Numbered from the stretch's first letter, positions 1-12,643 are shown. The stretch: DNA of 64,000 nucleotides from Pleodorina starrii (GCA_030267565.1 BRXU01000003.1:5245001-5309000); one strand, 5' to 3'. Translations and numbers: made by a program. Notes: generated from the letters alone by a model not told the origin.

Positions 1-2838
1 GTGGAAGTGGCGGCGGCGCTGCTCGTCCATCGTCCACCGTCGCATTGCCTGTCGTACTGCGGCCGCTGGGTAGGCCGCTGGCGGCGCCGCTGGCGGGCGC
101 CCCGCTGCCGGGGCCGTCGCTGGCGTCGCTGCGAGAACGCCGGGGGGTCTTCGCCACCGGTTGCGAATCACCCACCATCGAGCTACCACCCGGGGGAACA
201 TCCTGCGGCGGCCGGGCCTTGACATCCTCCTTCTCCTTGGGGATTGCCAGCACGGACGGCGGCGGCGGCGAGCACACGCCGTACTGATCGGAATGGCGCT
301 GCGTGTCGGCGTTGACGGCAGCGGCGGCAGTGGTGTCCGAGCTGACGACGCCGGCGCCGCCGTTCAGCTCCGCAGACCGCCGGATCTGCGTCGGCAACAA
401 CTCAACGCCGCCGCCGGCGGCGGCGGCGGCGGCGGCGGCGTTCCGCCGGCGGAGCACGGACGTGGCGGCGGCGCCGCCGCGGCCGGCGCCGCCGGCGCCG
501 CCGAGCCACTCGCGGCGTGCCTTGGCGGCGGCGGCGCCGCCGGCGGCGGGCAGGGCCGAGTACGCCTTGCGCAGCGGCGCAGCACCACCGGCCTGAACCC
601 ACCCGTCGCCGCCGACACGGCCGTCACCGTCACCGTCACCGTCGTCGCCGGCGAGCTTGCCGTACGACATCTGTCGCAGCAGGCGCCGCTGCGCTTGCTG
701 CCGTGTCGTCGCCTCAGATCTGACCTTGTGCATCTCGTAGGCAAAGATGGCGAAGGGCACCACCCACAGCATCACCGGAATGCCTGCGTGCGAGTACGGC
801 AAGGACAGGGGCGCAAGGCCCATGTGGTGGTTGGGGGCCCGTTCAACAAACCCCCCCGCCCCCATTGTTGGGGTTGTTGGTGCCACCCACATTATGGGAT
901 TGCTGGATCCTGGATCCTCCTCCTAAAAGAGGTCTCCGCGACTCCGCCCCTTCGCTACCGTAGCTTTCCTCCTTCGATCCTTGCCCCTCTGGCCTGTGGC
1001 TCTCACTGTCCGGAGCTGGGCCGCCTAAAATTGGTCTCCACCAGTTGTTTCAAAAACACGTTCTCACATGTTCTCACAACCTCACTCCAAAGGGCACAAG
1101 GTACTACTCTGCGTCCATTCCGATAACTTGCGCATGTCCAGACCTTCTGGCCCTACCCATCATGCCGTACCTTACCGTACCGTACTTTTCCGTACTGCAG
1201 TACAATGTATCCGTTACATCACCCGTACTCCCGTATCCATCCCGTATACCGGTATACGGTACTCCCACCGCGTACCTGTCAGCAGCGCCAGCCGGCGGCC
1301 CGGCGCCCCAAAGGTGGCGTCCATGATTGGCAGTCCGATCATGCCGTTGTTGTTGGCGGTGAGGACCAGCGTCAACAGAGCAGTCTCACGAAGGACGGAG
1401 AAGCCGCCGTCGTCGTCGTCGTCGTCGCCACCGCCGCCGCCACCTTCGCGGCCCTTGTCGGCATCGCCGCCGCTGCGGCCGGCAGCGGGACCGGGACCAG
1501 CGCAGCCGCGGCGGGCACGGAGACGGCGCGACCTGGAGGCGTCCGGGGCACCCCACCAGTGCGAGCAGTTGCGGATGGCGGTCGCGAGGGATTTAGATGT
1601 ACCCATCACGCGGGGGTGCGATGCGGGCAGTGCGGGCCAGAAGACGGGCACGAAAGGCGATCGCGTGTGCGCTGGGGCGCTGCCGCCGCTGCCGCATCCT
1701 CAGCTAGCCGCCTTAGACCAGTCAGGAGCACGGGGTGGCTCCGCAGCGCACCGCATCGCAGCCGCACCCGGGCCACCCTTACCGGTATCCCATCCACCCG
1801 AACCCGAACCCGAACCCGAGCCCCCCGGCTCCGCCCCGCCGCACCCCTCACCTCTTACCTCCGGGTCCCCCAGCAGTAAACCCAGATGGCGGCCTGGGTG
1901 AGCGCGATCCACAGAATGTAAGCGGCAAGGGACCTGCGGGGTGGCACGTGGGAGGCAGGGAGGCCGGAGGGCGAGGGGGAGGAGCAGGCCGGGCCCGGGC
2001 CCGGGCCGGGGCCGGGGCCGTGCCGGGACCGTTGCGGGAGATTTTACCGGTAGGAGCTTATCGGTAGGAGCCGCGGTGCCGAAGGGGGAGGGAGGGAGGG
2101 AGGGAGGCGACGGGACGGGCGGCAGCGCACGGCCGCCAACTCCCGCCCGCCACCCGCCCTCCCTCCTCGCCACCGGTACAACCAGAGAGACACACATACG
2201 GTACACACTTACACGCACACGCACACACATACGCACACGCGTGGCCCCACCCCTCACCCCCCCACCCCCCCAGCCCCCACCTCCATGCGTCCGCGTCTTT
2301 CAGCTGCAGTTTGAGTCCCAGGTAGTAACCAGTCAGACTGGTGACACCCAGCCACAACACCAGCGTGTTCACCTGGGAGGGGCGGGAGGGGGGCGGGGGC
2401 AGGAGTGGAGGGCCGGGCGGGCGTGGGAGTGGGGGGGTTAGGCCAGGTGAGGGGAGGGGAGGGAGATCGCTGCCAATCGGGGGGGTTGGGGCGGCGCACC
2501 TTAACTGTCAGCACGGGATGGCGCACGAAGCAGCGCCGGCACCACAGCGACCGCAGCAGCAGCAACAGCCGCAGCCGCAGCAGCTTTGCGTCGGATTGCT
2601 CAGGGCAGCGCCGAAACAGAAACATCGTTCGTCGCGAAGGGCAAGCTGAGTAGCTGACTGAACCTTAAGTTCCTCGAGTCCGTTGTCCCAAGCCCGCATC
2701 GTTCCTTTCACATTTTCGCACCTGGGGCATGTATTTTTCGGCATCGAGTATCCTCAGCCGCACCAGCATCCATCCCAGAAAGATGCTGAGCAGGATCTGC
2801 AGGCCCACGTTGACCACCGGCTGGAGAGCCCAGGCCAT
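1..2838 (-). CDS. PIN-like auxin efflux carrier family membrane transporter (3' part beyond window)
   Basis: Membrane transport protein family (auxin efflux carrier/PILS type), expected to move a small organic anion across the plasma or ER membrane. Exons read on the minus strand: 2838-2722, 2372-2281, 1933-1859, about 1650-1276, and 783 to the window edge. Joins 1-2, 2-3 and 4-5 keep frame; the acceptor of exon 4 is uncertain. The start is the first Met (MAWALQPVVNVG), directly followed by a hydrophobic helix and the family-typical segment VRLRILDAEKYMPQ. Later helices include NTLVLWLGVTSLTGYYLGL, YILWIALTQAAIWVYCW and the hallmark ANNNGMIGLPIMDATFG, which matches the family's SN-x-GFIGLP signature, then GIPVMLWVVPFAIFAYEMHK. 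The last exon continues into a hydrophilic Ala/Gly/Asp-rich loop as in long PIN-type carriers. The C-terminal transmembrane bundle is not in the window. Substrate cannot be judged. Confidence 0.72.
1150..1275. repeat. CCGTAC/GTACGG-dense intron segment
   Basis: Part of the 784-1275 intron of the carrier gene. Words such as CCGTAC, GTACGG and the palindrome GTATACCGGTATAC recur every few bases. The same words recur in other introns of the window, so this looks like local word enrichment rather than a site. Confidence 0.4.
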
Positions 2839-5162
2839 CGTTCCGGCCCTTCGTCCCTGGCCCGGCGAGGCGCTGCTAGGTAAAAGGCCGCTGCCTTGCC
2901 CTCCCTGCCAGTTTCAAAACAGGTTTCTTCAGTGGGAAGGCACAAGGGCAGCTGCAGACGCGCTTTGAAAATGGTTGTTCTGCGGGAACAAAGCAAAAGC
3001 TGTCCGTCAGGGCAGTCAGGCGCGGTGAAAGGTTCGCGAGGCAACATATATCGCGTTTCGGTTTCGCGTGAGGAGCAGCAGACCACGAGGTGCGGTATTG
3101 AAAGAATTGAATGTCTGATAAAATTAGGTATCAGGCTGATTCCCAGTCAGCTTCAGCTGAGCAGGCGTTGGCAAGGCCTGGCATCGGCCCGCGACGCAAA
3201 AGCGCACGGCCCTGACGCAAGCATTCCCGCTTGTGGCGTCCCATGCATTACCGCAGGCCGCCTCAGCCTTATTGCCACGCATACAGGCAGGCTGCCACAG
3301 CTTTTCAAATGTAAAGTACGCGATCCAGCTGCAACAACTGGCAGCACACGCGTGCAAATGAGAGGTCCAGACAGACCTGACGGCAGATCGGCTTGCGGCC
3401 GACCCACGGGTCACCCTGAGGCGCCTCGCGCTGGGGATTCGGATTGTGCACCTTTGTGCAGGGCAACCATGGCAGCCGCAATGGGGTACCGTATCTAGTC
3501 GCCAATGCGCAGAAATTATCACATCAAGCCGTTGGACCAGCTTCTGAGACCAGCTTCCTTCACGAACGCCATGGGGCCGATCTTCGAAGGGTTGGGCTGG
3601 GTTGGTCTTGGCGGCAGTGGGCGGGCGCCGGGACGGCGGACGGCGCCGGACGCGCTGGCTGGGTTGCGCTGGAGTCTTCTCTCTGGCTCGTGCTCTTTCG
3701 AGCGTCCCGCCCCGACCCCTGTACCGTGTACCGGCCGTGTACCTTATAGCGGCCTGCGTAATCTACAACGCGTCCGGCGAGCACTGGGCAACGTGTTTCA
3801 CCACCATTGCATCATGCATGGCAGCGGGACAGGGCCTCACGGTACCCATACCGTATCAGAAGTATATACCGTGAAGAGGCAGAAGCCTGCCAGATTCGGC
3901 GAATCTATGTTACCGCCAGAGGCCTCAAAGCAAAGAGTCCCCCCGGCACCAGCTGACCTGCCGCCGGATACGGTAGCTCGAGTCGGAAGCGCCGACGGCA
4001 GGGCCCGGTGGGCGAGCTTTTGCGCGGGGACTTCCTCGCAGCAAGACAACCACCTGGTCCCCCCTTGTGCACTCGTGTCTAAAAGCTTCTGCATGAAACA
4101 CAACACGGAGCTGCGCTCCGGAACTGCCATGTACGACACTACGCCTGCCTACCTACCTGCCGTACGGTCTTCGGAGATCCAATCAACCACAGGATGTCGG
4201 TCAGGACCTTAGGGTTTACGTAGGGAAACGGGATGGGATGCGCTGCGAAGGTCCTCCGGGCGCCGGGCCTCCTCTCCCCACACATCTAGACATCTTGCGG
4301 TTGCGTCCTCTGCAGACCGCCGCTGCATGACCGCAGGGAAGAACAGAACCTGACCTAACCGAACCGCACCAAACCGCACCCAACCCAACCGAGCCGAGCC
4401 GAACCGACCCCCCAACGATCCCTCGTCTCCTCATGCCCCGCCGGCTTGAAGAGCCACTCCACCCATCCACCGCAACCAATCACTGAAAGGTCTGAGAGCT
4501 CTTGGGAGTCCGCTGCAACCGCAACATATATGCCAACACAGCAACGTATGCAACCGACCACTGGAGGCTCACGCCGCCGAGGACCACACATGGCGACACC
4601 GGGGCGACGAGGGGGCCGGGGGGCGGCGCCCCGCGTGCTTAGCTCAACAGCAGTTCTGTTCATCGCCACGAGTCCGCTCCGAAAATCCGCTTTAAGCAAA
4701 CGGGGCAAGCAAGCCGTCAAGCCCCCTTGCCCTACCGGGACTACTCTTGAAGTATCTGAACACGGCGTATCCTGCAACCCTAAACCCGCACCCCTAGCTG
4801 TATTGGTATGGTACGATCGTAGTGACGTGCCCCCTCGCTCGTCCTTAGCTGTCTCCTCATGTCGGCACCAGCAGGCCGCCAGAAACGCTCGCCGCGCGCA
4901 AAGCTGTCGTTAACCCCCCGCCCCGCCCCTGCCTTGCCAGTTGCCACATCACATCCCTCCCTAACCATCTTTATTCGTCAAGCAGTACCGTGTGCACGTT
5001 GTCACGGGTATTTATAGCGCACAGATTCAGGCCCATCACCCCTCCTGACGGGGACGGGCACATGCCACCGGGCCCCACCCCCAACCTTCTTTCACCCGAC
5101 CCCGCACCCGCACCCGCACCCGTCCCCACCATCCCCGTCCTCCAGACCCTCACCCCGCTCCT
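2839..5162. other. Intergenic: upstream of the carrier gene, downstream of the EXD-like gene
   Basis: No convincing exon on either strand; open frames here are short and lack paired splice sites. A degenerate (ACCGA/ACCAA)n tract lies near 4348-4410. Both neighbours are on the minus strand, so this stretch should hold the promoter and 5' UTR of the carrier gene and the 3' UTR of the EXD-like gene. No TGTAA-type polyadenylation word (TTACA on the plus strand) was found close to 5163. Confidence 0.5.
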
Positions 5163-8100
5163 CTACACCGCCGCCTCCGCGCCCTCCCCCGCCGCCGCCG
5201 CCGCCGCCGCTGCCTCTCGCAGCAGCCGCATGCTCCGCGCCGCCGCCCGCGCAGCGACCCACGGGACTGCCTCCCCCGCCACCGCCGCCCACAGCTCCGG
5301 CAGGTGCCGCGCCGCCGCCGCCGCCACCGCCACCGCACCCTCACTCAGCGGCCGAGACAGCCAGGAGCTGCTGAACCGGGGGCAGCACCCGCCTGCGGCC
5401 GCGGCTGTGGCGCCGGTGGCCGCGGCAGTGGCTGCGACCCGCCACAGTCCCGCGCCCAGAGCCGTGAGTTGCGCATCGACCAACGCCCCCAGCAGCTCTG
5501 GCCTATCGGCCCACAGCCCCACCTCCACCAGCGCGTCGCGCAGAGCGCCCACGTGTGCACTCAGCGGCGCGAGGTCGACGTCGACGTTGACGTCAACGTC
5601 GCACGACACATTGCACGTCCCGCCGGCGGCGGCGGCGATGCCGCCAGCAGCGGCGGCGGCGGCGGCACCGCCACTGGGCGGCGGCGGCGGCGGCAGCGGT
5701 TGGAGCATGGCGGTTAGCGCGGCGCAGGATGCGGAGAGGTCCAGCAGGGGCACGATGGTGGCGCCACCGCACGCAGACTCCAGGACTCGAACCTGGGCGG
5801 GACGACAAACAGACGGCGCCGAGTGTGGGAAGGTGGACAAGCGTGAATGGTACTGAATGTGGGGGCGGGTCGACGTGGGGCCCGTGGATGGGGGTGATAA
5901 GGAGTTATCGCAGCGGAGGGACGGAGGAGGCCGATAGGGGAGACCGATGTGTTGTGTGTGTGTGTGTCTGTGTGTGTGCTGCTATTACGGCGCATGTGGT
6001 CCGGGCCTTAATGGCGGTCCGGGCCAGGGACGCCCCCGACCCCAGCGCGGCAGAGACCGCCCGAGCGGTCCCCCTCCGAAAGGGCGGCGAGGGGCGTACC
6101 GGTACCGGTGGATAGGTATGCGCGGCTGTGCATCCCTAAAGGGGGCGAGAACGAGTGGACGAGTGCAGATGCTGATGAGGAGGGATACGGGCCACGTGGA
6201 GACGAGCGGCCGACTCGTTACGGTGCTCTTTCTCTTCACCTGCCGTAACAACAGGTACGACGCGCCTGCTGACGTACCTGTTCGCAGCCGTACACCACCT
6301 TGGTGACGGCCGTGTCCTCCAGCTGCCGGCGGAGGCTGTTCTGCAGCATGGCGCTCACCACCGCCTCCCCCGCGTAGTACTCGGCGCAACCCAAGCAGTC
6401 CACCAAATACACCGTGGCGGGCCAGGATGCGCCGCCACTGCCACCGCCGCCGCCACCACCGCCGCCGCCCTTTCCACCATCCTCGCCGGCGCCTGGCGCG
6501 TACAGCGAAATGAGACACACCCTGTCCCTGTACGACTGTACGGCAAGGCCCACGTGCGTGCATGCGCGGTAGTGCTGCAGCATCCGTACGTATTCCGGGG
6601 AGTAGGGGTCGGACACCACCTGTACGGCAGCCTCGGGCAGCGGCGCCGCGGGCGGCGCGGGGAGGGGGGCCGGCGGCGGCGGCGGCAGCGGCAGCGGCGG
6701 CTGTGGCCGCGCCGAAGCCTGCTGCGACCCCTCCAGCGAGGAAGCCCGTGCTCGGGTCCGGGCCTGGGCCTGGGCCTGGGGTGCGCCATCAACCGATGCG
6801 GCTCCCTCCGAGCGACATCCCACAGGCCTTGTCTGTGGCTCCACCGGCGGCGGCAGCGGCACGGCAGCGGACTGCGCAGCCTGACGGGCCGGCGGCTTCG
6901 CCTGCCGCTGCTGCTGCTGCTGGCGTTGCTGCTGCTGCTGGCGTTGCTCGTGTGGATGGGACGTCGCATCCGCCGCCGCGGCCGTCGCAGCTACAGCCCC
7001 CAGCTCGCGCAACGTGGGACACACCAACCGCACGGCCTGGGGAGTCACGGGTCCAGGGGGCCGCGTGCCAAGGGCATGGCATATGTTTTGGGGTTTTGGG
7101 GGGTTCGGGGGTTTGGGGGCCGCACACGCACACGCAGAGACACGCACACGCACACGCATGCACACGTACACATATACATACACATGCTCCCCTCCCTGCC
7201 GCGCACCTGCTTCCAACGTCGAGGACCCGCCTCCACCTGCTGCTGCCGCTGCTGTCGCTGCTGCTGTCGCTGCGAAGGCGGCGGCGGCGCGTCCACAAAC
7301 AGCTGGAAGACGTCGGGCGCCAGCGGCAACGCCTCCCCCAGAGCCCGGGGCAGCCGGTCCCAGTGCCGCGAATGGACCACCGCCGCCCCCAGCTCATGCA
7401 TCCGCATCGAGTGCGAGGGCGGCCGCAGCGCCAGGACCTCCGCCGCAGCGCGCTGCACCTCTGCCGCCGCCGCCGCCGCCGCGGCCCCCGGCACCCCTGC
7501 AGGCCCCGCTTCCGATGGCGCGTCCGCCGGCCGTTGAAGCGGGAAACGGCGCGTGAGCGCCTGCTCAAGCAGCCGCCGCGCCTCTGCGCCGCCGCCGCCG
7601 GTGCTGCCGCCACCGCCGCTGTCGCCGTCGGCTGCTGCTTCCCGTCCCGCTGCCGCCGCGCCGCCGGGGGCAGCGCCGGCCTTCCGCGCCGGCACCGCCA
7701 CGCCGTGCTCCGCCGCCAGTCGCAGCAGCTTGGGGCAGACGAGGCGGATGCACAGCGCCTCGCCTCCGCCTCCCTCCTCCTCAACCTGCGACGGAGCGGG
7801 AGAGCGCATGTCGGCATGTGGAGGGGGCCAGCGCTGCCAAGTGCCGCCGCGATGTGTCGCGCCGTGTCGCGCCGTGTCGTGTGGGTTCGTGCCGTGTTGG
7901 GTCGGGCTGTGCCGTCTCGTGTGGGGCCGTGTGGGGCCATTCCCCGTCCATCCCCCGCCCTCACGTCCCCTCGGCGGTAACAACGCCCCTCCCCTCCCCG
8001 TCCCTCCTGCCGCCTCGCCGGCCCATCCTTATCCCCGCTCACCAGTTCCAAGACGCCAGCCGACACCGCACACACCGCCCTCAGCGCCTCCCACGGCGAC

Positions 8101-11100
8101 ATCTCCAGCCGCTGCAGCATCCGCAGCCGCCCCAGCCGCGGCGCCAGCGCCGCCACCTGCGCGGCGTGGCGCGGCCGCGCCGCCGCCAGGTGACGCACGA
8201 TGGAGCGCGTCAGCTCGTACAGCGTCGGGTCGTACAACTTGCTGCCGGCCGCGGCATCCTCCACGGAGTGCGGCGGAGCCCTTGGAAACACCTCGAAAAG
8301 GTACTTCTCGAAGGGACTCTTGGTTCCGGGGGACAAGTCGCCGCCGGCGCCGCCGTCAGCTGGCGCTGACAGCGGCGGCGGTATGGAAGCCGGCGGCGGC
8401 GGCGGCGGCGACGTCGGGGTCAACGGGTAGATGTTTGAAGAGGGGGAGGAAGGGGCTGCGGCGGTCGATGCAGGTGGCGGCAGCGGAGCTGAAGCTGTTG
8501 AGCCGCTAGCGCCAGCGGCGGCGGCGGCGGTGGTGGTGGGAGAGGGCGGATGGGGCGGCGGCGGCAGCGGAGCTGGCGGCGAGGATTGGTGCTGCGGCGG
8601 CCTGTCCGCCGGCGGTGGCGACGGCGGCGCGGGAGCTGACGCGACCCGGGGGGAGGCGCGCTGCGCGGCCTGGCGCGCCCACTCGCCGCCGCTGGGACGC
8701 AGGGATATCGGAGCCAGCTTCTCCCACGGCTCCTCAGACTCCGCGGTGGCCGCCGCCGCTGGCGAACTGGCGGCGGGGCCAGCGGCTCGTTGGGCCAGGG
8801 TCGTATCAGCCGTGCCGGCGGCGCAGCGGTCAGCGTGTGCGTCGGCTGGCGGCGGCGGCGCAGCCCCCAGTGCGCCGCCGGAGGCCGCCGGCGCCGCAGA
8901 GGCGTCCGTTCCGTCGGCCATGCGGGGCTGCAGTTGGCCGCGACGCCAGTCCCGCAGCAGCGCGCTGGCTCGCAGGGTGACGTACAGCTCGTCCTGCCAA
9001 TGGGGAGAGGAGCAGAAGCGGCGGCGGCGGTGAAGGCGGGCGGTGAGGGCGGGCGGTGCGGGCATCGTACTGGCGCGCGGCAGCTTGATGAGGCGGCATT
9101 CGCCACACGCACAGGGGAGGCATTCGCCCACGCCAACGCAGGACAAGCCCAGGTGGAATGAAAACTGCCGCGGCGGCGGAGGAAACCGCAAAACAAGCCC
9201 CTGCCCCATGCTTTTCCGTTCGCCTCTGCGCCAATGACGCCGCCAATGCAGCCGCGCGGTGCGGCGCCGGGAACATACCTCGAGTCCCTGCTTGTGGAAC
9301 CAAAGGTACCCGCCGCCACCGCCACCGCCGCCACCGCCGCCATGTCCTCCTCCACCGTCTCCGCTGTCGTCCAACAGTCGCAGCCTGCCCGGCGGCGGCA
9401 GCTTCATGAACGCCTCCCGCTCGCGCAGACTCAGCTGGCCGCCCAGCCGGCCGGCCGTCATCGTGTGGCGCAGCAGCAGCTGCTGCTGTGATGGCGACCC
9501 GCGGGTCGGTGCCGCCGCCGCCGCCAGCAGCCTCGCCGCGGCGCGCCTGACGCGCTGCAGCGGCTCCTCGCCGGGCCACGCAGCGGCGATGGCAGCGGCC
9601 AGGGAGGCGACGTGATCGCCGTCGCCGGAGGCAGCGCCAGGCGGCGGCGCGGCCTCCGGCGCTCCAGCGCCGCCCCAACCATCCCGTGGGGTCCCGGCAG
9701 CAGGCTCCGTCCCGCCGCCTGCCCCAGCCGCGGCGGCGGCGGCGGCGGCCTGCTGCCGCGCCAGGGGTCCCAGCAGCATCAGTTGCTGCATATCCAGCTG
9801 CAGCTGCGGACCACCACCGCCACCGCCACCGCTGCCGCCGCCGCTCCCCGGGCTACCGCCAGTGAGACGTAGCAAGGGCCGGGGCCGGTCGGAGCCAGCT
9901 GGAACACCTGGGGCAGCGCCGTCGCCGCCGCCGCCGCCGTCGCCGCTGGCGGCGCCGCCGCCGTCGGCGGCGCATTCCTCGGGCAGGAGCCAGCACAGCA
10001 CGTCAGGCTCGCTGCTGGCTGCTTCCGGAAGGCTCGTGGCGGCGGCAGCGGCGGCGGCGGCCGCCGCCGCCGCAGTGGCGACGGCGGTGGGGTCGTTGGT
10101 TAGCGCGGCTACGGCGGCGGGCTGTTGGTCGTGCAGCAGGTCGCGCACCTCCGCCTGTCGCACGGTGAGTCGGGTAAAAAAACCCCAGCACCGCCGCCGC
10201 AGCAGACGGAGGGAGGGTGGGTGAGGGTGGTCGGGCTTGGTTGATTGGTTGGTTGGTTGGGTAAAAAATGACACCGCAGCGGAGACGGAGACGGCGTTAG
10301 GGAACGGACCCCGAACCCAGTGATACTTACCGAGCATACCTGTAACCTTCCCGAGCTGAAAAGACGCAGCGACCGTTGGTTGGGGGCGGCACGACAGCGA
10401 CACGGCAGGGGCTTCTGTCCGATAAACAATTGGATCGCACCGCACCGCACCACAGACCACAACACGTTGCTGTGTGTCACTGCTGCGAGGGAGCGCGGCG
10501 GAGCGGTGCCTCCTCCTCCTCCTCCCCCTCCCCCGCCTGCCCGCCCCAGACCTCCACCCGCAGCCGCAACCGGCAGGCCAGAACCCCGCTTGGACCGTGC
10601 GCGTGGCCCTACCCAGCTCCAAACTTCCACATTGCGTAACACCGGTACCCCGCCCCCCCCCCACGTCCGCTTCATCGCTGCGGTCCCTAACCCTACACAC
10701 ACACGCATACACACACTGACACCCGCCCCCCGCCTCAGGAGCTAGGGGATCTCCCCGGGGGACGCCGCGCACGACCCACACGCAAGCACACGCGTGCACG
10801 GAGCGCACGGAATGAAACGGCAGGACGTCGTACGGTACGACATACCCAGGGCAGCGTGAGGGGCTCGTCCGGGACGTCGGGCGCCTGCAGCACCCCAAGC
10901 GCCAGAGCCGCGCAGCGGCGCAGCGCCGCCAGGGGGTGGCGCCCGGGCCACGCCGCCGCCACCGCCGCGCACATGTTGGCTAGCATGGGCCGGCTGTGGA
11001 GGTACAGCTCCTGACATACCTGGTGCGGATGGGGGCCCGGGGGACCGTGGGACCGGGGAAGGGGTGGAAGGAGGGATGGAATGAAAGGGTGGGGGGACCC

Positions 11101-12036
11101 ACCACCGCTCAGCCCACGCCACGAGTGTGCGGCTTCGTCGTCATGGAAGCAGCGTCACCGCCGCGCTACGGTGTGAAGGTGGTTGGGCACACAAATGCCC
11201 GTGTCGGAGCACTTTCTTTCCTTCTGGGCTGTTTCTGGGCTGTTTTGCTAGGTGCTGGTGGAGACGGCGGTGGCGAGAAAGGGGGGAAAGGGCCTGTTGG
11301 GAGGCGGGGCGTGTGCGTGTGTGCAATGAATGCATTGGCTCTTCCTTACCGTGTTGAACGTCACTGAGTGCGCCGAGCAAAAGCTGCTAGTCAAAGGTAC
11401 GGGCAGGAAGTCAATCTGGTTCCAATCCAGACCCAGATCCAGATCCAGATCTGATCCGGTCGTCGTCAGGCCGGGATGTGATTGATCCTGTGGGTTGACT
11501 GCGGCTGCGGCTGCCGCCGGCGGGGTCGGCTCCGCTGCCGCGGCGGATGACGCAGGCGTGCGCTGCCTTGGCGCCAGGGATGTTGGCGGGGACGGGGGAG
11601 GCGGGGGCGTCCGCGGTACGGGGACTACGTCCGGGGGGCTGCGTCCAGAGCTGCTGCGCCTCGCAGCTGCGGTGGAGCTGTTGGTGCGTGGCTGAGATGG
11701 GGGAGCATCGACGGCAACGGTACCGCCACCCACGCGCGCCAGCGCCGCGTGGTTGAGCCGCACGTATTCATCTTTATCTGATACCACGAATATGCCGTGG
11801 CTGTCTGCGTGCGCCAGAACCTCTTTGAAGCCCAACCCCTTGCCACGAAATGCCTTCCAGAGCTCCGGATGCGCCTTTGAGACGAAGCTCCCAACTCGAT
11901 TAAGTATATCCCGTGATTTGTCTCGGGTCAGCAAGTGCAGAGCGACCACCTTTCGAATTTGCTGGTGGGCGTCGGCATGGTCAAAGACCGCTCCGACAAC
12001 AAAGTCAAGTGGGAGCTCATCGGAGCGTTTTTTCAT
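5163..12036 (-). CDS. EXD1/Egalitarian-like protein with degenerate 3'-5' exonuclease domain
   Basis: Seven exons: 12036-11350, 11019-10846, 10154-9279, 8993-8043, 7785-7207, 7036-6278, 5792-5163, giving 1551 aa with every intron in phase 0. Residues 1-100 (MKKRSDELPLDFVVG through FKEVLAHADSHGIFVVSD) form a compact, low-GC winged-helix/LOTUS-like region. The middle is Ala/Pro/Gln-rich with helical blocks such as AAAWPGEEPLQRVRRAAARL and SPFEKYLFEVFPRAP. The C-terminal third resembles the RNase D/EXD fold: VGLAVQSYRDRVCLISLYAP, TVYLVDCLG, DTAVTKVVYGCEQ, then VRVLESACGGATIVPLLDLS. The first exonuclease motif (D-x-E) reads A-V-Q and the second lacks the usual Asp, so nuclease activity is unlikely. 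In this family, Egalitarian and EXD1 act as RNA-binding adaptors. An RNA-adaptor role here is inference. Start chosen at the only Met before the conserved block. Confidence 0.6.
10276..10346 (-). repeat. Introner-like element, copy 1 (intron 2 of the EXD-like gene)
   Basis: On the gene's sense strand the segment runs GTTACAGGTATG, GGTAAGTATCACTGGGTTC, GGTCCGTTCCCTAACGCC, then GTCTCC repeats. It contains a donor-like GTAAGTAT, a branch-point-like CTAAC and a following pyrimidine-rich tail. It aligns over about 65 bp with the copy at 45544-45621 with few mismatches, and its core with 22797-22850. Confidence 0.6.
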
Positions 12037-12643
12037 CTTGGCGCATCAAACCATAACAAAGTAACCTAATCTGGTGCCCTGATGTGCGGAACGTCAAGTA
12101 TGGGTCTCGTAGGCCCTGCCGCTGAAATAGGGTTTCATGAGAGCATTGCAGAGAGTCGAGGTAAGATTCAATCATTCGCATCTGTACCTCTATTTAAGTA
12201 TTGCTGACTCGTGCTGCTGGTCTGGTTACGTCTTACTTGCGCAGGCGCATGGGCCACAGTTTTTGCACACATTTGCGGTCACAAGCACAACATAAGCGAA
12301 CTTCACAGTTGTTTTAATTGCAACCATTTGATCTGTTGTCTAAAAGACGCAGTTTCGATTCATCGACCCGAGGGTCATAAGGCTGCTCAATGGCGTCACC
12401 CATCTACAGCACATGCCAATGCGCGCTGCGTCCACAGCTGGTCATGGTAATCGTTACGCAAAGTCACACACTCTTCTCACGTCAAGCGCGTTTAAGATTC
12501 CAAGAACAGGCGGCTTGCTGATTGTGTGCTACCCAACTCACGCCAAGCGCATTCACTTCACGCGCGCCGCCGGAACGGATGGACGCCGGCATTCGCCGCT
12601 CGCCTCCCAAACCGACAACCGACGCGCCGGATCGTTCGCGCCA
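12037..12643. promoter_or_regulatory. Divergent intergenic region between the EXD-like and matrix-protein genes
   Basis: About 600 bp separate two start codons facing away from each other, so both promoters should lie here. Base composition drops relative to the flanking exons, with several A/T-rich patches (for example around 12160-12370). No clear TATA box or named operator could be assigned. Confidence 0.45.

Noticed and set aside
5770..5800. Perfect tRNA T-arm (CCAGG-TTCGAGT-CCTGG) on the minus strand
   Set aside because: No A-box, no complementary 5' acceptor strand upstream, and the segment is the start of exon 7 of the EXD-like gene in good frame.
6789..10898. A single 1369-codon minus open frame as one exon
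   Set aside because: It runs through clear introns (GTGAGCG, GTATGT and GTGCGC donors with CAG acceptors). Splicing gives uniform phase-0 joins and removes Cys/Val/Arg microsatellite translation.
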